From: an uncultured Metabacillus sp.
Lineage (GTDB): Bacteria > Bacillota > Bacilli > Bacillales > Bacillaceae
Direction of reading: 5' to 3'
Assembly: GCF_947503125.1 (NCBI RefSeq)
Contig: NZ_CANNCR010000013.1
Span: 43,566 to 107,565, forward strand
DNA: 64,000 nucleotides
Positions within the stretch are counted from its first letter, which is position 1. Each line of letters begins with the position of its first letter. The notes beneath the pieces were generated by a model that was given only the letters and a program-made list of their open reading frames with translations, was not told the origin of the DNA and did no database searches. Below, piece by piece: positions 35,159-44,696 of the stretch. The translations under genes and the position numbers were made by a program.

Positions 35159-35944
35159 ATGTCTTTATTAGCTGAAGAGAGAAAAAAAATCATTCTTGAA
35201 TTGCTGGAAGAAAACGGACAGGTAAAAGTAGCCGATTTAGCGTATCAATTTGACGTTTCAACCGAAACCATCCGCCGTTACTTAGAAGAGTTGGAATCCG
35301 AAAAAAAACTAAAAAAGGTTTATGGCGGAGCAGTAAAAATAGAGAATGAAAATGAAGAACCAACCTTATATGAACGAGAAATATTAAGAGTTGAAGAAAA
35401 AAAGCAAATTGCACGTAAGGCATTAGAGTTTATAGAAGATGGTGATGTTATTGTTATTGACGAAGGAACAACCACTTACCAAATGGTGAATGGCCTTTGT
35501 GAAAAAAATGGAGTAACCGTGATTACCAATTCATTCCCTGTTTCTTCCTTATTAATTTCATATGCGAACAGGCAATTGTTTAATGGTGAGCTCATTTTCA
35601 TCGGAGGAAAGGTCCAATTTGATCATTACCGTTCTTCAAGCTCGTTATCGGAAAAAATGGCAAAGGAATTTTTTCCTGATAAAGTATTTTTATCAGCTGA
35701 TGGCCTCCTGCCAAATAAAGGCGTCATGAGCTATAATATGGAAAAAACGATGCTTTCGCAAATTTATTTGGAAAACGCAACGAAGAGCTTTTTATTGATT
35801 GATCATTCAAAGCTTAACGTAAAAGCGAGTTATCGACTTGCAGGTATAAACGAGATTGATTATATATTAAGTGATGTACCAATGCCAGAAGCATGGAGTA
35901 AAGAAGGAATTTCTGTTAACAAGTGGATTTTTTGTCAATCTTGA
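35159..35944 (+). CDS. DeoR-family transcriptional regulator
   Basis: A 261-residue DeoR-type regulator. The N-terminal HTH shows QVKVADLAYQFDVSTETIRR and the family KKVYGGAV ending. The C-terminal sugar-phosphate-sensor-like domain has DEGTTTYQM and FLSADGL. These proteins are usually repressors responding to phosphorylated metabolites. As the last gene of the AEP operon it may sense phosphonoacetaldehyde or a related compound and add substrate control to the Pho control inferred upstream. AGGGGGACAGAG precedes the ATG. Confidence 0.87.
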   Translation: MSLLAEERKKIILELLEENGQVKVADLAYQFDVSTETIRRYLEELESEKKLKKVYGGAVKIENENEEPTLYEREILRVEEKKQIARKALEFIEDGDVIVIDEGTTTYQMVNGLCEKNGVTVITNSFPVSSLLISYANRQLFNGELIFIGGKVQFDHYRSSSSLSEKMAKEFFPDKVFLSADGLLPNKGVMSYNMEKTMLSQIYLENATKSFLLIDHSKLNVKASYRLAGINEIDYILSDVPMPEAWSKEGISVNKWIFCQS

Positions 35945-36003
35945 AGCTTTAAGTGGGAGTATGGTAGCCGGTTAAGTGAAACGGTACTGAATCAGAATCA
36001 AGG

Positions 36004-36040
36004 GAAAAGGTGCTGTCGCAAACTTTTGAGACAGCACCTT
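36004..36040. terminator. Bidirectional terminator after the AEP operon
   Basis: AAGGTGCTGTC (36007-36017) and GACAGCACCTT (36030-36040) form an 11-bp stem. The minus strand side carries a T-run (plus-strand AAAA just before the stem), suiting the convergent small gene that ends at 36048. Confidence 0.75.
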
Positions 36041-36047
36041 AGGTTGC

Positions 36048-36269
36048 TTAAGAAGTTCTCTTCTCGCTCCCATCAATATGGATTAATGAGTTTCTTTTAA
36101 TCCAATATTGAAAACTGTCTAAAGGAAAGACACCTCTCCGTTTCGAGTTGTTCATTTGGATCACAACACTTCTACCAGTCACTTCTAAAATCTTTAGTTT
36201 ATCTGAATTACTGATATTTGGAATAAAGCTTCCTTTTAGTTTAAACTCCATATTGTCGTGTAGTTCCAT
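36048..36269 (-). CDS. Small protein of unknown function, 73 residues
   Basis: I do not recognise a family. The ATG at 36269 lies 9 bases after GGAGG, which decides the start; a longer frame reaching 36347 lacks such a site. The protein is mixed: polar start, a middle reading DKLKILEVTGRSVVIQM, and a basic stretch NSKRRGVFPLDSFQYWI. It has no signal or membrane segment. The beta-rich middle with a later Trp suggests a small compact domain. It is convergent with the AEP operon. Confidence 0.6.
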   Translation of the reverse strand: MELHDNMEFKLKGSFIPNISNSDKLKILEVTGRSVVIQMNNSKRRGVFPLDSFQYWIKRNSLIHIDGSEKRTS

Positions 36270-36413
36270 GCTAGCCATCCTCCATTTAATAATATCCTTC
36301 TTTAAATTTCCCACTCCTTCATAATTTATCCATTTTTTTAGATTCATTTCGAAGGTTTGCTCAGAATTTGGTACACTAATATAGTGATTATTTAATAAGG
36401 AAGGTGTTTTTTC

Positions 36414-37457
36414 GTGACAACCGCAAATGAAACGATCCAGCTAATTAAAGAGCTTGTCGAAATACCGAGTCCATCAGGGAATACGAATCAGGTGATCACA
36501 TTTGTTGAAAACTATTTAAGCCGTTTTCAATTTGAGATGAAACGAAACAAAAAGGGCGGCTTAGTCGTTACGATTCCTGGTAATGATAAAAGTCAGCACC
36601 GAATGCTGACAGCACATGTCGATACATTAGGAGCCATCGTAAAAGATATTAAATCCACAGGCAGATTGATGATTGATTTAATAGGCGGCTTTAATTTTAA
36701 TTCTATTGAAGGTGAGTATTGTCAAATTGAAACCGCAAGCGGCAAAATCTATACTGGTACAATTCTTATGCATCAAACTTCTGTCCATGTTTATAAAGAA
36801 GCAGGTAAGCTTGAGCGCAATCAAAAGAATATGGAAGTAAGAATTGATGAAAAAGTACAGAATGCTGAGGATGTTCGTCAACTTGGAATCGATGTCGGAG
36901 ATTTTATTTCGTTCTATCCAAGAGTAGAGGTTACACCAAATGGATTTATTAAGTCTCGCCATCTAGATGATAAAGCAAGTGTTGCACTATTACTGCAGCT
37001 GATGAAACGTATTTCAACTGAAAAAGTAACTCTGCCTTATACGACTCATTTCCTAATTTCAAATAATGAAGAAATTGGTTATGGCGGAAATTCAAATATT
37101 CCTCCCGAAACGGTTGAATATGTAGCGGTAGATATGGGGGCCATTGGTGATGGGCAAGCAACTGATGAATACACAGTATCCATTTGTGCAAAGGATGCTA
37201 GCGGACCATATCATTATGCGTTGCGTAAAAAATTAGTACAGATTGCAAAAGAAAACAATATCGATTATAAAATAGATATCTACCCATATTATGGATCAGA
37301 CGCTTCAGCAGCCATTCGAGCCGGACATGATATAGTTCACGGACTAATTGGACCAGGAATAGATGCTTCACATGCATTTGAGCGTACCCACGCCTCTTCA
37401 TTGGAAAATACCGCCAGACTGCTGTATTATTATGTGCAATCAGAAATGACATGTTAA
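36414..37457 (+). CDS. M42-family metalloaminopeptidase
   Basis: A 347-residue M42 (glutamyl aminopeptidase-like) peptidase. The metal ligands are seen in TAHVDTLGAIV (His), SRHLDDKASVALL (Asp), ISNNEEIGYGG (catalytic Glu pair), VAVDMGAIGDG (Asp) and DASHAFERTHASS (His). Members form large tetrahedral oligomers that trim peptides, and are often misnamed as endoglucanases. The start is GTG at 36414 after AAGGAAGGTG. It stands alone and ends before a repeat copy. Confidence 0.88.
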   Translation: MTTANETIQLIKELVEIPSPSGNTNQVITFVENYLSRFQFEMKRNKKGGLVVTIPGNDKSQHRMLTAHVDTLGAIVKDIKSTGRLMIDLIGGFNFNSIEGEYCQIETASGKIYTGTILMHQTSVHVYKEAGKLERNQKNMEVRIDEKVQNAEDVRQLGIDVGDFISFYPRVEVTPNGFIKSRHLDDKASVALLLQLMKRISTEKVTLPYTTHFLISNNEEIGYGGNSNIPPETVEYVAVDMGAIGDGQATDEYTVSICAKDASGPYHYALRKKLVQIAKENNIDYKIDIYPYYGSDASAAIRAGHDIVHGLIGPGIDASHAFERTHASSLENTARLLYYYVQSEMTC

Positions 37458-37484
37458 AAAGGAAGGAAAATCCCGTTTGCTCTA

Positions 37485-37578
37485 GGGACTAGCCAAATAG
37501 GAATTGATGATAAAGAACTTTCAATTCCTATTTGCCTTATGCTTGTCGCCTTATGCTTAGCACCTTGCACTTTTTTTA
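37485..37578 (+). repeat. GCGC-box interspersed repeat, type B copy 2 (short)
   Basis: A shortened copy: the inner hairpin is AATAGGAATTGA...TCAATTCCTATT (arm sequence differs from copy 1 but still pairs), followed by the conserved TGCCTTATGCTTGTCG, a second ATGCTTAG and an altered tail CACCTTGCACTTTTTTTATT. It ends on the stop codon of the convergent DUF2653 gene. The maintained pairing despite sequence change supports a structural role. Confidence 0.7.
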
Positions 37579-37869
37579 TTATTTTACATAAGCAATAACG
37601 CCTTCTTCATCATCAAGCACGAGCTCAAGAGCCGCTGAAAAGGGGTCTACCTTCATTACGGTATCAAGCCAAAATCGTATCGCTTCAATGATATTTGCCG
37701 TTATGAGAATTTGCTTGCGGTCATTCACATAGGCTTCAGCAGAAAATCCGTAATCATCATCATACATTAATTCGATTTCTACTTCCTGAGGTGTGATTTG
37801 TCTTTTGTGGGCAATGTGTAAACAAAGTGCGTTTACAATGTCCTGCTCAGTTATTTTTATTTTCCCCAT
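37579..37869 (-). CDS. DUF2653 family protein (YxcD-like)
   Basis: A 96-residue soluble protein, strongly acidic, beginning MGKIKITEQDIVNALCLHIA and with ELMYDDDYGFSAEAYVNDR. This matches my memory of the YxcD/DUF2653 family of Bacillus, of unknown function. It overlaps the end of the upstream membrane-protein gene by 13 bases, so the two are translated together. Confidence 0.75.
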   Translation of the reverse strand: MGKIKITEQDIVNALCLHIAHKRQITPQEVEIELMYDDDYGFSAEAYVNDRKQILITANIIEAIRFWLDTVMKVDPFSAALELVLDDEEGVIAYVK

Positions 37870-38294
37870 ACTGTTTTATCCTCATGCTTGCGTTTGTTTT
37901 TGAAAAAGGTAAATAGCTTACGAACAATAAAAATAATTGCAACAATAGCAAATATATTGACAAATAAGCCGATGATTGAACCTAAAATACCTAAATTACT
38001 AAGCAATCCCCCAAGTAATAGACCTGCTAGTCCACCTAAAAATAAACCCTTCATAATGCCTCCAGCCTTTGGCTTAGAGGTTGTACTGCTTTTAGTAGCT
38101 GTAGATGATTTTTGCTGGGAATCTTCCTTTTTAAAAAGGGAAGGACTATTGGTAGAATTTGAATTAAAAGATTTTTTACCAGATTTATAGCCTTTCGCAC
38201 TTACAGTTGTCACCTGATCACCAATTAAAAAGCCGCTAACCGGTGTGAAAAGCAAAGTAAGTACAAGCATTGCAGAAAATAGTTTTTTGAACAT
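37857..38294 (-). CDS. Secreted/membrane protein, glycine-rich, Tim44-like annotation type
   Basis: A 145-residue protein with a signal peptide (about residues 1-34, ending TVSAKG), a Ser/Thr/Lys-rich linker and a Gly/Leu-rich segment MKGLFLGGLAGLLLGGLL. A transmembrane helix VNIFAIVAIIFIVRKLF and a basic end follow. Related Bacillus proteins are often labelled Tim44-like preprotein translocase subunits, though the match rests on the Gly-rich segment only. The start is the ATG after GGAGG at 38294. It precedes the DUF2653 gene. Confidence 0.65.
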   Translation of the reverse strand: MFKKLFSAMLVLTLLFTPVSGFLIGDQVTTVSAKGYKSGKKSFNSNSTNSPSLFKKEDSQQKSSTATKSSTTSKPKAGGIMKGLFLGGLAGLLLGGLLSNLGILGSIIGLFVNIFAIVAIIFIVRKLFTFFKNKRKHEDKTVWGK

Positions 38295-38505
38295 GGTGTA
38301 ATTTCCTCCTAAATATACTGTATCTTTATGTAATACGAAAAGAAGAGATAAAGGTTTCAAAAAATCTGCTTTTTTTATAATGATCAAACTCATTGTTGAT
38401 TATAGCACTATTTTGATTGGAGAGATAACAGGGGGGTTATGAGTCTATAAAAATAGATCATTTTGAATAAGTTGAAGACGAAACTAATTCAAAATGATCC
38501 ATTTA

Positions 38506-39021
38506 TTATCTGTCACATACCCATTTTATTTCACCGGATTTATCCTGGTAATCGATATCTACTTCAAAGTTATGCTTCTCGTAAAAATGGACGAGACGAT
38601 CAACATGATCCCAATCTCTTTCTGCGATGTCACCTGTTATCTCAGGAATATTTTGTTCGACTGCAAGCTCTTTTAAATAATCCATGCAAATGGAACCATA
38701 GCCTCTATTCGCTGGACCTTTTATATCACCTATATGAATCTTGTTGTCTTCAGTATAGGTTGCATGGATAGAAAAATCCCATTGGCCATTGTAGGAGCTT
38801 TCACAATCACTTAGCATAATTTTACAAGATTGGCTGTCTTCAGGTGTATAAACAATAACGAGTTTATCATCTTTTGCATGGTCAACACCTAGTACCTTGC
38901 TCTTTTTGGCAATTTCTTTTAGATTATCTTGCAGGCGAAACACCTGAATTTCTAATTCTTCTAACTCCTCCTTTAATTCCGCAGGGGTGCGTGAATCTTT
39001 TTCGAGTAATGGATAAAACAT
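38506..39021 (-). CDS. GNAT-like protein with N-terminal coiled coil
   Basis: A 171-residue protein: a short leader, a coiled coil (about residues 13-45, rich in Glu, Leu, Lys), and a GNAT-like C-terminal half. GPANRGYGSICMDYLKELA is a recognisable acetyl-CoA-binding motif A, followed by HFYEKHNFEV (motif B). The substrate is unknown. AAAGGAG is upstream of the ATG. It is monocistronic. Confidence 0.65.
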   Translation of the reverse strand: MFYPLLEKDSRTPAELKEELEELEIQVFRLQDNLKEIAKKSKVLGVDHAKDDKLVIVYTPEDSQSCKIMLSDCESSYNGQWDFSIHATYTEDNKIHIGDIKGPANRGYGSICMDYLKELAVEQNIPEITGDIAERDWDHVDRLVHFYEKHNFEVDIDYQDKSGEIKWVCDR

Positions 39022-39398
39022 GATAAACTCCTTTCTTTGTACTTTTTACTCTATTAAAATGGTAAATCATTTGTTTACTACTTATTTAAAAGGTAAATTT
39101 TGCAATAAACAGTCAATAATTATACAGGATATGTACTATTTTTTCAATGTGTTCTTTGAAAAACAAACGAGAAAATCTTGTTTTACCATCATTAGGAAAA
39201 ATATCCCTTTATATACATGACTTTTAACCTATATCAAAATGAAAATTTGGTCCTTAGGACCTTTTTTTTGTTGGTTCTTATATAATATGCTTAATTTAAG
39301 GAAAATTGTATGATTTTGTCGGTTGCTTGGACAAAGAAGGATGAAAAGCCTATTAAAATATTTTTGGAGAAAGTTCACATACCGTTGGAGGGGAAGGA
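39022..39398. other. Intergenic region with an orphan T-rich hairpin
   Basis: A 377-base AT-rich gap. At 39249-39270, GGTCC-tta-GGACC is followed by TTTTTTTT, a short terminator-like hairpin on the plus strand with no plus-strand gene upstream for more than 1.5 kb. I see no convincing promoter for a small RNA here. Confidence 0.35.
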
Positions 39399-42173
39399 AT
39401 GATTGAAGAACACACGAGATATTCACGTCTTGCTCAAACTACTAAGCTAATAAATACAAAATTAGAGTTGCGAGAAGTGCTAGAACACGTTGTGACTGCC
39501 ATTTCTGATGAAATATTTCGCTGTGATTCCGTAGGGATTTATTTGCCTCAAGGAGATGGAACATATCGTGGTTATGTAGGTAAACCGGATGTCATAAATG
39601 GCAAGACTCTAAACATGATGGTCATAAATCCGGAAACTGACTTATTAGCGAAAGAGGTTCTTGAAACAAAAGAAAGCATTTATATTCCCGATACCTTTAA
39701 AGATCCCAGGCCAGACCCAGGTCCAATAAAGACTTTTAAAATCAATTCATTATTCGTATTACCGATTAATTATGAAGATGAGGTGTACGGGCTCGTTTTT
39801 TTATTTAATCACGGTTTTCATATGAATTTAACAAAAGCTGAAATTCAATCAGTAGAAGCGTATGTAAATATGGCTGCGGTTGCCATACAAAACACAAAAA
39901 ATTTAACGAGAAAAGAGAACCTTATCTCAGAAAAACAATTATTATTAGATGTAACAAGGGAGCTTTCCTTATGTTCAACCATGAATGAGGTTCTTGATAA
40001 ATGCTTCTATTATGTTGGCAGGGTATTAAAGAATACAAACATTGGGGCACATTTATTGGACCCGATTGCAGGTAAAGTATTGAAGCCGGTAAGCTTGAGC
40101 AAGGAAAGTGATTGGACGGAAGAAGCATGGAAGAAGACACATAGAATCATTAGAATTGATCAAACGACAGATCGTTTGTTTCAAGAGGTAATTAAAACAA
40201 AAAAAGCTGTTTTAGTTCCAGATGTCAGTTCAGATCCTCGACCAAATCATGAGGCTTGTCGAACGTTTGGAATTAAAGGGGTTCTTATGCTTCCAATCGT
40301 TACAATGGGAGAGATATTAGGTCTTTTAGCTATCGTAAATTTAGATGAAAAAAATCATGTTTATCCACAAGCTGATATCCAATTAGCACAATCGATTGTA
40401 GAAGCGACTGCAGCAGTGTTATCAAATATCATTTATATGGAAAAACAGGAGCTTATTATAAAGGAACGGACGATGGAGCTTACTGAAAAAAATCAGGAGC
40501 TTGAGAATGTAGTAGGAGAACTGCAACGATTAAGTCGCGAAAAAGAGTTAATTTTAAATTCTGCTGGCGATGGTATTGTGGGGTTGGATATAGAAGGGTA
40601 TATTACGTTTTGCAATCCTGCAGCCAAAACGATTTTAGGCTATAGTTCAGAAGAATTAATCGGAAAATCGTATAGGTCCTTTTATTCCAGTGAAAATTTC
40701 AATCAGGCTTTCTTTCTAAAAAGCTCTGAAAAAGATACCATTTATACGGATGAAACGTTTATTCGCAAGGACAAAACAAAATTCCCTGCTGAGTATGCTA
40801 TTACCTCGATTAAGGAAAAAAATCAAGTAATTGGTTATGTTGTTACTTTTAAAGATATCACCGTTCGAAAACAGCTGGAAGAAAAAATAAACTACCATGC
40901 TTATTATGATAGTTTAACAAATTTGCCTAATCGTCTTTTATTACATGATCGTTTAAATCAGGGCTTGGCCTATGCGCAGTTGCATAATGAGCAGCTGGCG
41001 GTTTTATTTCTTGATTTGGATCGTTTTAAAACGATTAATGATACGTTAGGACACAGTTATGGTGACCTTCTGCTTCAAAAGGTAGCTGAGCGTTTAAATG
41101 CTTGTGCCTATAAAGGATGTACCGTTTCTCGTCAAGGAGGGGATGAGTTTACAATTATTCTGCCAATTGTCCGATGTGAGAACGAAGTAAGAACGTTTTC
41201 GGAACAAGTCATTGCTGCTTTTAAAGACCCGTTTGATTTAAAAGGGAATGAGGTCTTTGTGAAAACCAGCATCGGGATTAGCATGTTTCCCCAAGATGGT
41301 GAGGATGCAGAGGATTTAATTAAAAAAGCTGATACTGCTATGTATAAAGCGAAGGAATTAGCTGGAAATGACTATCAATTTTACACAACTGCAATGGATT
41401 ATCGCTCACTTGAACATGTAAAACTTGAAAATTCTTTATATAAAGCGTTGGATTTAAATGAACTGCAAATTTATTATCAGCCCCAATATGATATAAAAGA
41501 TAAACAGATTTTTGGTGTTGAAGCACTGCTTCGCTGGGATCATCGTACAAAGGGGATGATTTCACCAGGGGAATTTATCCCTCTAGCAGAGGAAACTGGT
41601 TTAATTGTTCCAATTGGAGAGTGGGTGCTTAGAAACGCTTGCAAGCAAATAAAAGAATGGCAAATGCAGGGATATCCTAAAATGACGGTATCAGTAAATG
41701 TGTCAGCCCAACAATTTAACAAGCCTAATTTTGTCAATATGGTAAAAGAGATTATAGAAGAAATAGAGCTATCACCTCACTATTTAGAATTAGAGCTAAC
41801 CGAGAATTTAATTATCCAAAATACGGAAGAGACCCTTCATAAAATGTCCAGATTAAAAGAATTAGGGATTAAAATATCAATTGATGATTTTGGCACAGGC
41901 TATTCATCTTTAGGTTATTTGAAAAATTTTCCGATAAACACCTTGAAGATTGATCGTTCGTTCATCAATGAAGTTTGTCATGACCCTAAAAATGCAGCGA
42001 TCACTAATACCATTATTACGCTTGCCCATAATTTAAATCTCCATGTCATCGCAGAAGGCGTAGAGACTATCGAGCAAATTGAATTCTTATCTTCAAATAA
42101 CTGCTATCGTATACAGGGGTATTATTATTCACGCCCAATTAAGCCTGATGACTTAGTAGCAAACTATTTTTAA
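39399..42173 (+). CDS. Cyclic-di-GMP signalling protein, GAF-GAF-PAS-GGDEF-EAL
   Basis: A 924-residue soluble protein. Order of domains: GAF (about 15-165), second GAF (about 180-345), a coiled coil (345-385), PAS (about 385-500), GGDEF (about 505-665) and EAL (about 680-924). Both catalytic cores look intact: SRQGGDEFTIILP for diguanylate cyclase and GVEALLRWDHR with the later LKIDRSFINEV for the phosphodiesterase. There is no membrane segment, so it should sense small molecules or redox state in the cytoplasm. Whether it makes or breaks c-di-GMP cannot be told from sequence. It is followed 51 bases later by a TPP-dependent enzyme gene. Confidence 0.92.
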   Translation: MIEEHTRYSRLAQTTKLINTKLELREVLEHVVTAISDEIFRCDSVGIYLPQGDGTYRGYVGKPDVINGKTLNMMVINPETDLLAKEVLETKESIYIPDTFKDPRPDPGPIKTFKINSLFVLPINYEDEVYGLVFLFNHGFHMNLTKAEIQSVEAYVNMAAVAIQNTKNLTRKENLISEKQLLLDVTRELSLCSTMNEVLDKCFYYVGRVLKNTNIGAHLLDPIAGKVLKPVSLSKESDWTEEAWKKTHRIIRIDQTTDRLFQEVIKTKKAVLVPDVSSDPRPNHEACRTFGIKGVLMLPIVTMGEILGLLAIVNLDEKNHVYPQADIQLAQSIVEATAAVLSNIIYMEKQELIIKERTMELTEKNQELENVVGELQRLSREKELILNSAGDGIVGLDIEGYITFCNPAAKTILGYSSEELIGKSYRSFYSSENFNQAFFLKSSEKDTIYTDETFIRKDKTKFPAEYAITSIKEKNQVIGYVVTFKDITVRKQLEEKINYHAYYDSLTNLPNRLLLHDRLNQGLAYAQLHNEQLAVLFLDLDRFKTINDTLGHSYGDLLLQKVAERLNACAYKGCTVSRQGGDEFTIILPIVRCENEVRTFSEQVIAAFKDPFDLKGNEVFVKTSIGISMFPQDGEDAEDLIKKADTAMYKAKELAGNDYQFYTTAMDYRSLEHVKLENSLYKALDLNELQIYYQPQYDIKDKQIFGVEALLRWDHRTKGMISPGEFIPLAEETGLIVPIGEWVLRNACKQIKEWQMQGYPKMTVSVNVSAQQFNKPNFVNMVKEIIEEIELSPHYLELELTENLIIQNTEETLHKMSRLKELGIKISIDDFGTGYSSLGYLKNFPINTLKIDRSFINEVCHDPKNAAITNTIITLAHNLNLHVIAEGVETIEQIEFLSSNNCYRIQGYYYSRPIKPDDLVANYF

Positions 42174-42224
42174 TAGTTTTATATAGATGTGAAATTCAAT
42201 CTATCTAAACAGGAGGCGTTAATA

Positions 42225-43865
42225 ATGAAAGCAATACGTTCAGTACTTAATTATTTGAAAAATGGCGAAGTAAAATATGTCTTTGGGATTCCTGCTGGTT
42301 CTGTAAATGCCTTTTTTGATGAGCTCTATGATATACCGGAAATTACGCCGATTGTGACAAAACATGAGGGTGCCGCTTCCTATATGGCGGCCTCTTATGC
42401 AAAGTACTCAAAATCTTTAAGTGTTTGTATTGGCTGCAGCGGTCCAGGCGGAACGAACTTAGTTACAGGTGCTACAAATGCCATGCGTGAGCATTTACCA
42501 ATCTTATTTATAACGGGTGCAGTCCCAGTTCAAACAAATGGTCTTAATGCATCACAGGAACTTAACGCACAACCAATTTATGAGTCTGTAACGAAATATA
42601 GTGCAACAGTAAAGAATTCTGCAGAGCTATTGGAAACGATTGTGAAGGCGGTTGAAATTGCTTTAACCGGGGTACCAGGACCAGTTCATGTTGCCATTCC
42701 TATTAATGTTCAGCTTGATTTGATTGAGGAGGCAGAAATTCCCGCATTTCCGAACGTAATGAAACATAAGCCTGATCTTGCTGCAATACATAAAGCAGTT
42801 GATCAACTTATTAACCAAAAGGATGGGATCATGTTTGTCGGTCAAGGTGCAAGGGATGCAGTTGATGAAGTGCTTGAATTAGCAGAGCTGGTAAATATGC
42901 CTATTATCACAACTCCGCAAGCAAAAGGACTAATCAGGGATGATCATCCGTTATTTAAAGGAGTATTTGGTTTTGCGGGTCATGAGCAAGCATCAAGGTT
43001 AATTAATGAGGGATATGGAGAAACACTGTTTGTCATTGGTTCAAGTCTTGGTGAAACCGCAACAAATAATTGGAATGGTAATCTGACAAAAAATCGTTAT
43101 TTTATTCAGTTGGACATTGACCAGTCTGTATTTAATAGAAAGTATCAAGTGGATCTCCCGATTGTTGGTGATGCAGATCTTAGTCTAACTGCGATTATTG
43201 AAAAAGTAAAAAAACGAGTGACAGATAAACATTTTTATTTTCCAAAAGAAGAAACCATTCATGAAGATGAGGATCAGAAGGAATTTAATACACAAAATGT
43301 ATTAAGTGCTTTGCAAAAGCTGCTGCCTGAGACAACAAGATACACTGTTGACATTGGTGAATTTATGTCCTATGTCATCCATTATATGAATGTAAAAGCA
43401 CCACATACGTTTGATATCAATGTTCATTTTGGAGCCATGGGAACGGGGATTGGTTCTGCAATAGGAAGCAAGCTTGCTGAGCCGGAGCGTGATGTTGTAT
43501 GTATAACTGGCGATGGTTGCTTTTTTATGCATGGAATGGAGATATTGACTGCAAAGGAGTATCAGCTTCCAATCATATTTGTTGTAATGAACAATGCCCG
43601 TTTAGGGATGGTCTATCATGGTCATAATCTTCAATATCAGCGTTCGCATTCTTGTTTTGAACAGGAGCCTGTTAATATTTCTGCTATGGCAGAAGCATTT
43701 GGTATTCGAAGCGCTCGAATCCAACAATTAGATCACATCAATCCGTTTCTTATTGAATATCTTCGCGCAGATGGTGGACCAGCTGTTTTAGAGGTTGAGT
43801 TAGTCGACCAAAACATACCGCCAATGGGAGACCGAGTGAAGTTTCTTTCTTCTTTTGGGAAATAA
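42225..43865 (+). CDS. Acetolactate-synthase-like TPP-dependent enzyme
   Basis: A 546-residue ThDP-dependent enzyme of the pyruvate oxidase/acetolactate synthase/benzoylformate decarboxylase type. VTKHEGAASYMAASYAK holds the catalytic Glu, and GDGCFFMHGMEILTAKEYQL with NNARLG forms the ThDP/Mg motif (GDG...NN). VYHGHNLQYQRSHS follows. No small regulatory subunit or ilv gene is adjacent, so a catabolic or product-forming role is more likely than branched-chain amino acid synthesis. The ATG at 42225 follows AGGAGGCG. The exact reaction is unknown. Confidence 0.82.
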   Translation: MKAIRSVLNYLKNGEVKYVFGIPAGSVNAFFDELYDIPEITPIVTKHEGAASYMAASYAKYSKSLSVCIGCSGPGGTNLVTGATNAMREHLPILFITGAVPVQTNGLNASQELNAQPIYESVTKYSATVKNSAELLETIVKAVEIALTGVPGPVHVAIPINVQLDLIEEAEIPAFPNVMKHKPDLAAIHKAVDQLINQKDGIMFVGQGARDAVDEVLELAELVNMPIITTPQAKGLIRDDHPLFKGVFGFAGHEQASRLINEGYGETLFVIGSSLGETATNNWNGNLTKNRYFIQLDIDQSVFNRKYQVDLPIVGDADLSLTAIIEKVKKRVTDKHFYFPKEETIHEDEDQKEFNTQNVLSALQKLLPETTRYTVDIGEFMSYVIHYMNVKAPHTFDINVHFGAMGTGIGSAIGSKLAEPERDVVCITGDGCFFMHGMEILTAKEYQLPIIFVVMNNARLGMVYHGHNLQYQRSHSCFEQEPVNISAMAEAFGIRSARIQQLDHINPFLIEYLRADGGPAVLEVELVDQNIPPMGDRVKFLSSFGK

Positions 43866-43885
43866 TAAAATCTCTGCAAAGCAAC

Positions 43886-43970
43886 AAGGGTCAGCCTCCT
43901 CCAACTAACACCCATATATTGGATTTAACGCTATGTTAATTCTAATATATAGTGTAGAGGGGTCTGACCC
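43886..43970 (+). repeat. GGGTC/GACCC-type hairpin, copy 3
   Basis: Outer arms AAGGGTCAGCC (from 43887) and GGGGTCTGACCC (to 43970) enclose an inner stem of CACCCATATATT with AATATATAGTGT. It separates the convergent TPP-enzyme and sortase genes, abutting the sortase stop. Confidence 0.7.
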
Positions 43971-43972
43971 AT

Positions 43973-44524
43973 TCAATTTGACCTGGGACCGGAAACGAAT
44001 TTAGAATTCTTATGTGAATGGTTGCCTTTTTGGGGCTTTTTGATAAGCTCAGCCTCAATAATGTAGCGTTGAGGGGCAGGACCGATAAATGTAAAAGGAT
44101 AGCAGGTTGTTAATGTTAAAGTGCTTCTTGGTTTGGGAACAATGACGGTTCTGTCATCTTTATCAACAATACGAATTTTATTGATTTTGTATAGATACTT
44201 CGCTTCAGATCTATGGACAATCAGTTTATCACCTTGTTCTAATTGTTCTAATTTGCGAAAAAAGGTATCTCTATGTCCCGCTAAAACAGAATTGCTTGCT
44301 TCTCCTGGCAATGCTGTGCCTTTAACATGTCCAATTCCTTTTCTTAAGATGGTTTCATTTGAGCCATGAAAGATTGAAACGGTTTGCTCTAGTTTTGGAA
44401 TGGAAAGCGTGCCGATCATTGCTCCTTCCTTTGGTGTTGGGACAGCAACAGGTTGAAAGGGTTCCCCATTATTTGGTGAGACCATATAGGTTTTTTCGGA
44501 TGTAACATCATTGGTCGAGCGCAA
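43973..44524 (-). CDS. Class D sortase lacking an N-terminal membrane anchor
   Basis: A sortase-fold cysteine transpeptidase with all three catalytic residues: His in VLAGHRDTFF, Cys in TLTLTTCYPF (TLxTC) and Arg in PAPQRYIIEAEL. The TLTTC form and size are those of class D. Normally a membrane helix precedes the domain; here an in-frame stop lies shortly upstream and no hydrophobic segment is present. A TTG at 44524, 8 bases after GGAGG, is the likeliest start (183 residues); another TTG is at 44539. It may be a soluble variant or a 5'-truncated gene. No LPxTG substrate gene is seen nearby. Confidence 0.75.
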   Translation of the reverse strand: MRSTNDVTSEKTYMVSPNNGEPFQPVAVPTPKEGAMIGTLSIPKLEQTVSIFHGSNETILRKGIGHVKGTALPGEASNSVLAGHRDTFFRKLEQLEQGDKLIVHRSEAKYLYKINKIRIVDKDDRTVIVPKPRSTLTLTTCYPFTFIGPAPQRYIIEAELIKKPQKGNHSHKNSKFVSGPRSN

Positions 44525-44696
44525 TGTAATTTCCTCCAAGTTGTAAGTTATTGATTATGTTGGTATTATTTGTGGATATTTCCTTTTTATTCGGGGGATT
44601 TTTCATGAAAAAAGACCTTCAGTAGACAACTTACCAATAACTTGTTACCAACATAGAAAGAATTAACTGGAACGATTGTTTAATGGAGGGATTTGA

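Noticed and set aside
36270..36347. N-terminal extension of the 73-residue unknown protein
   Set aside because: No ribosome-binding site at the upstream ATG; GGAGG fits the ATG at 36269.
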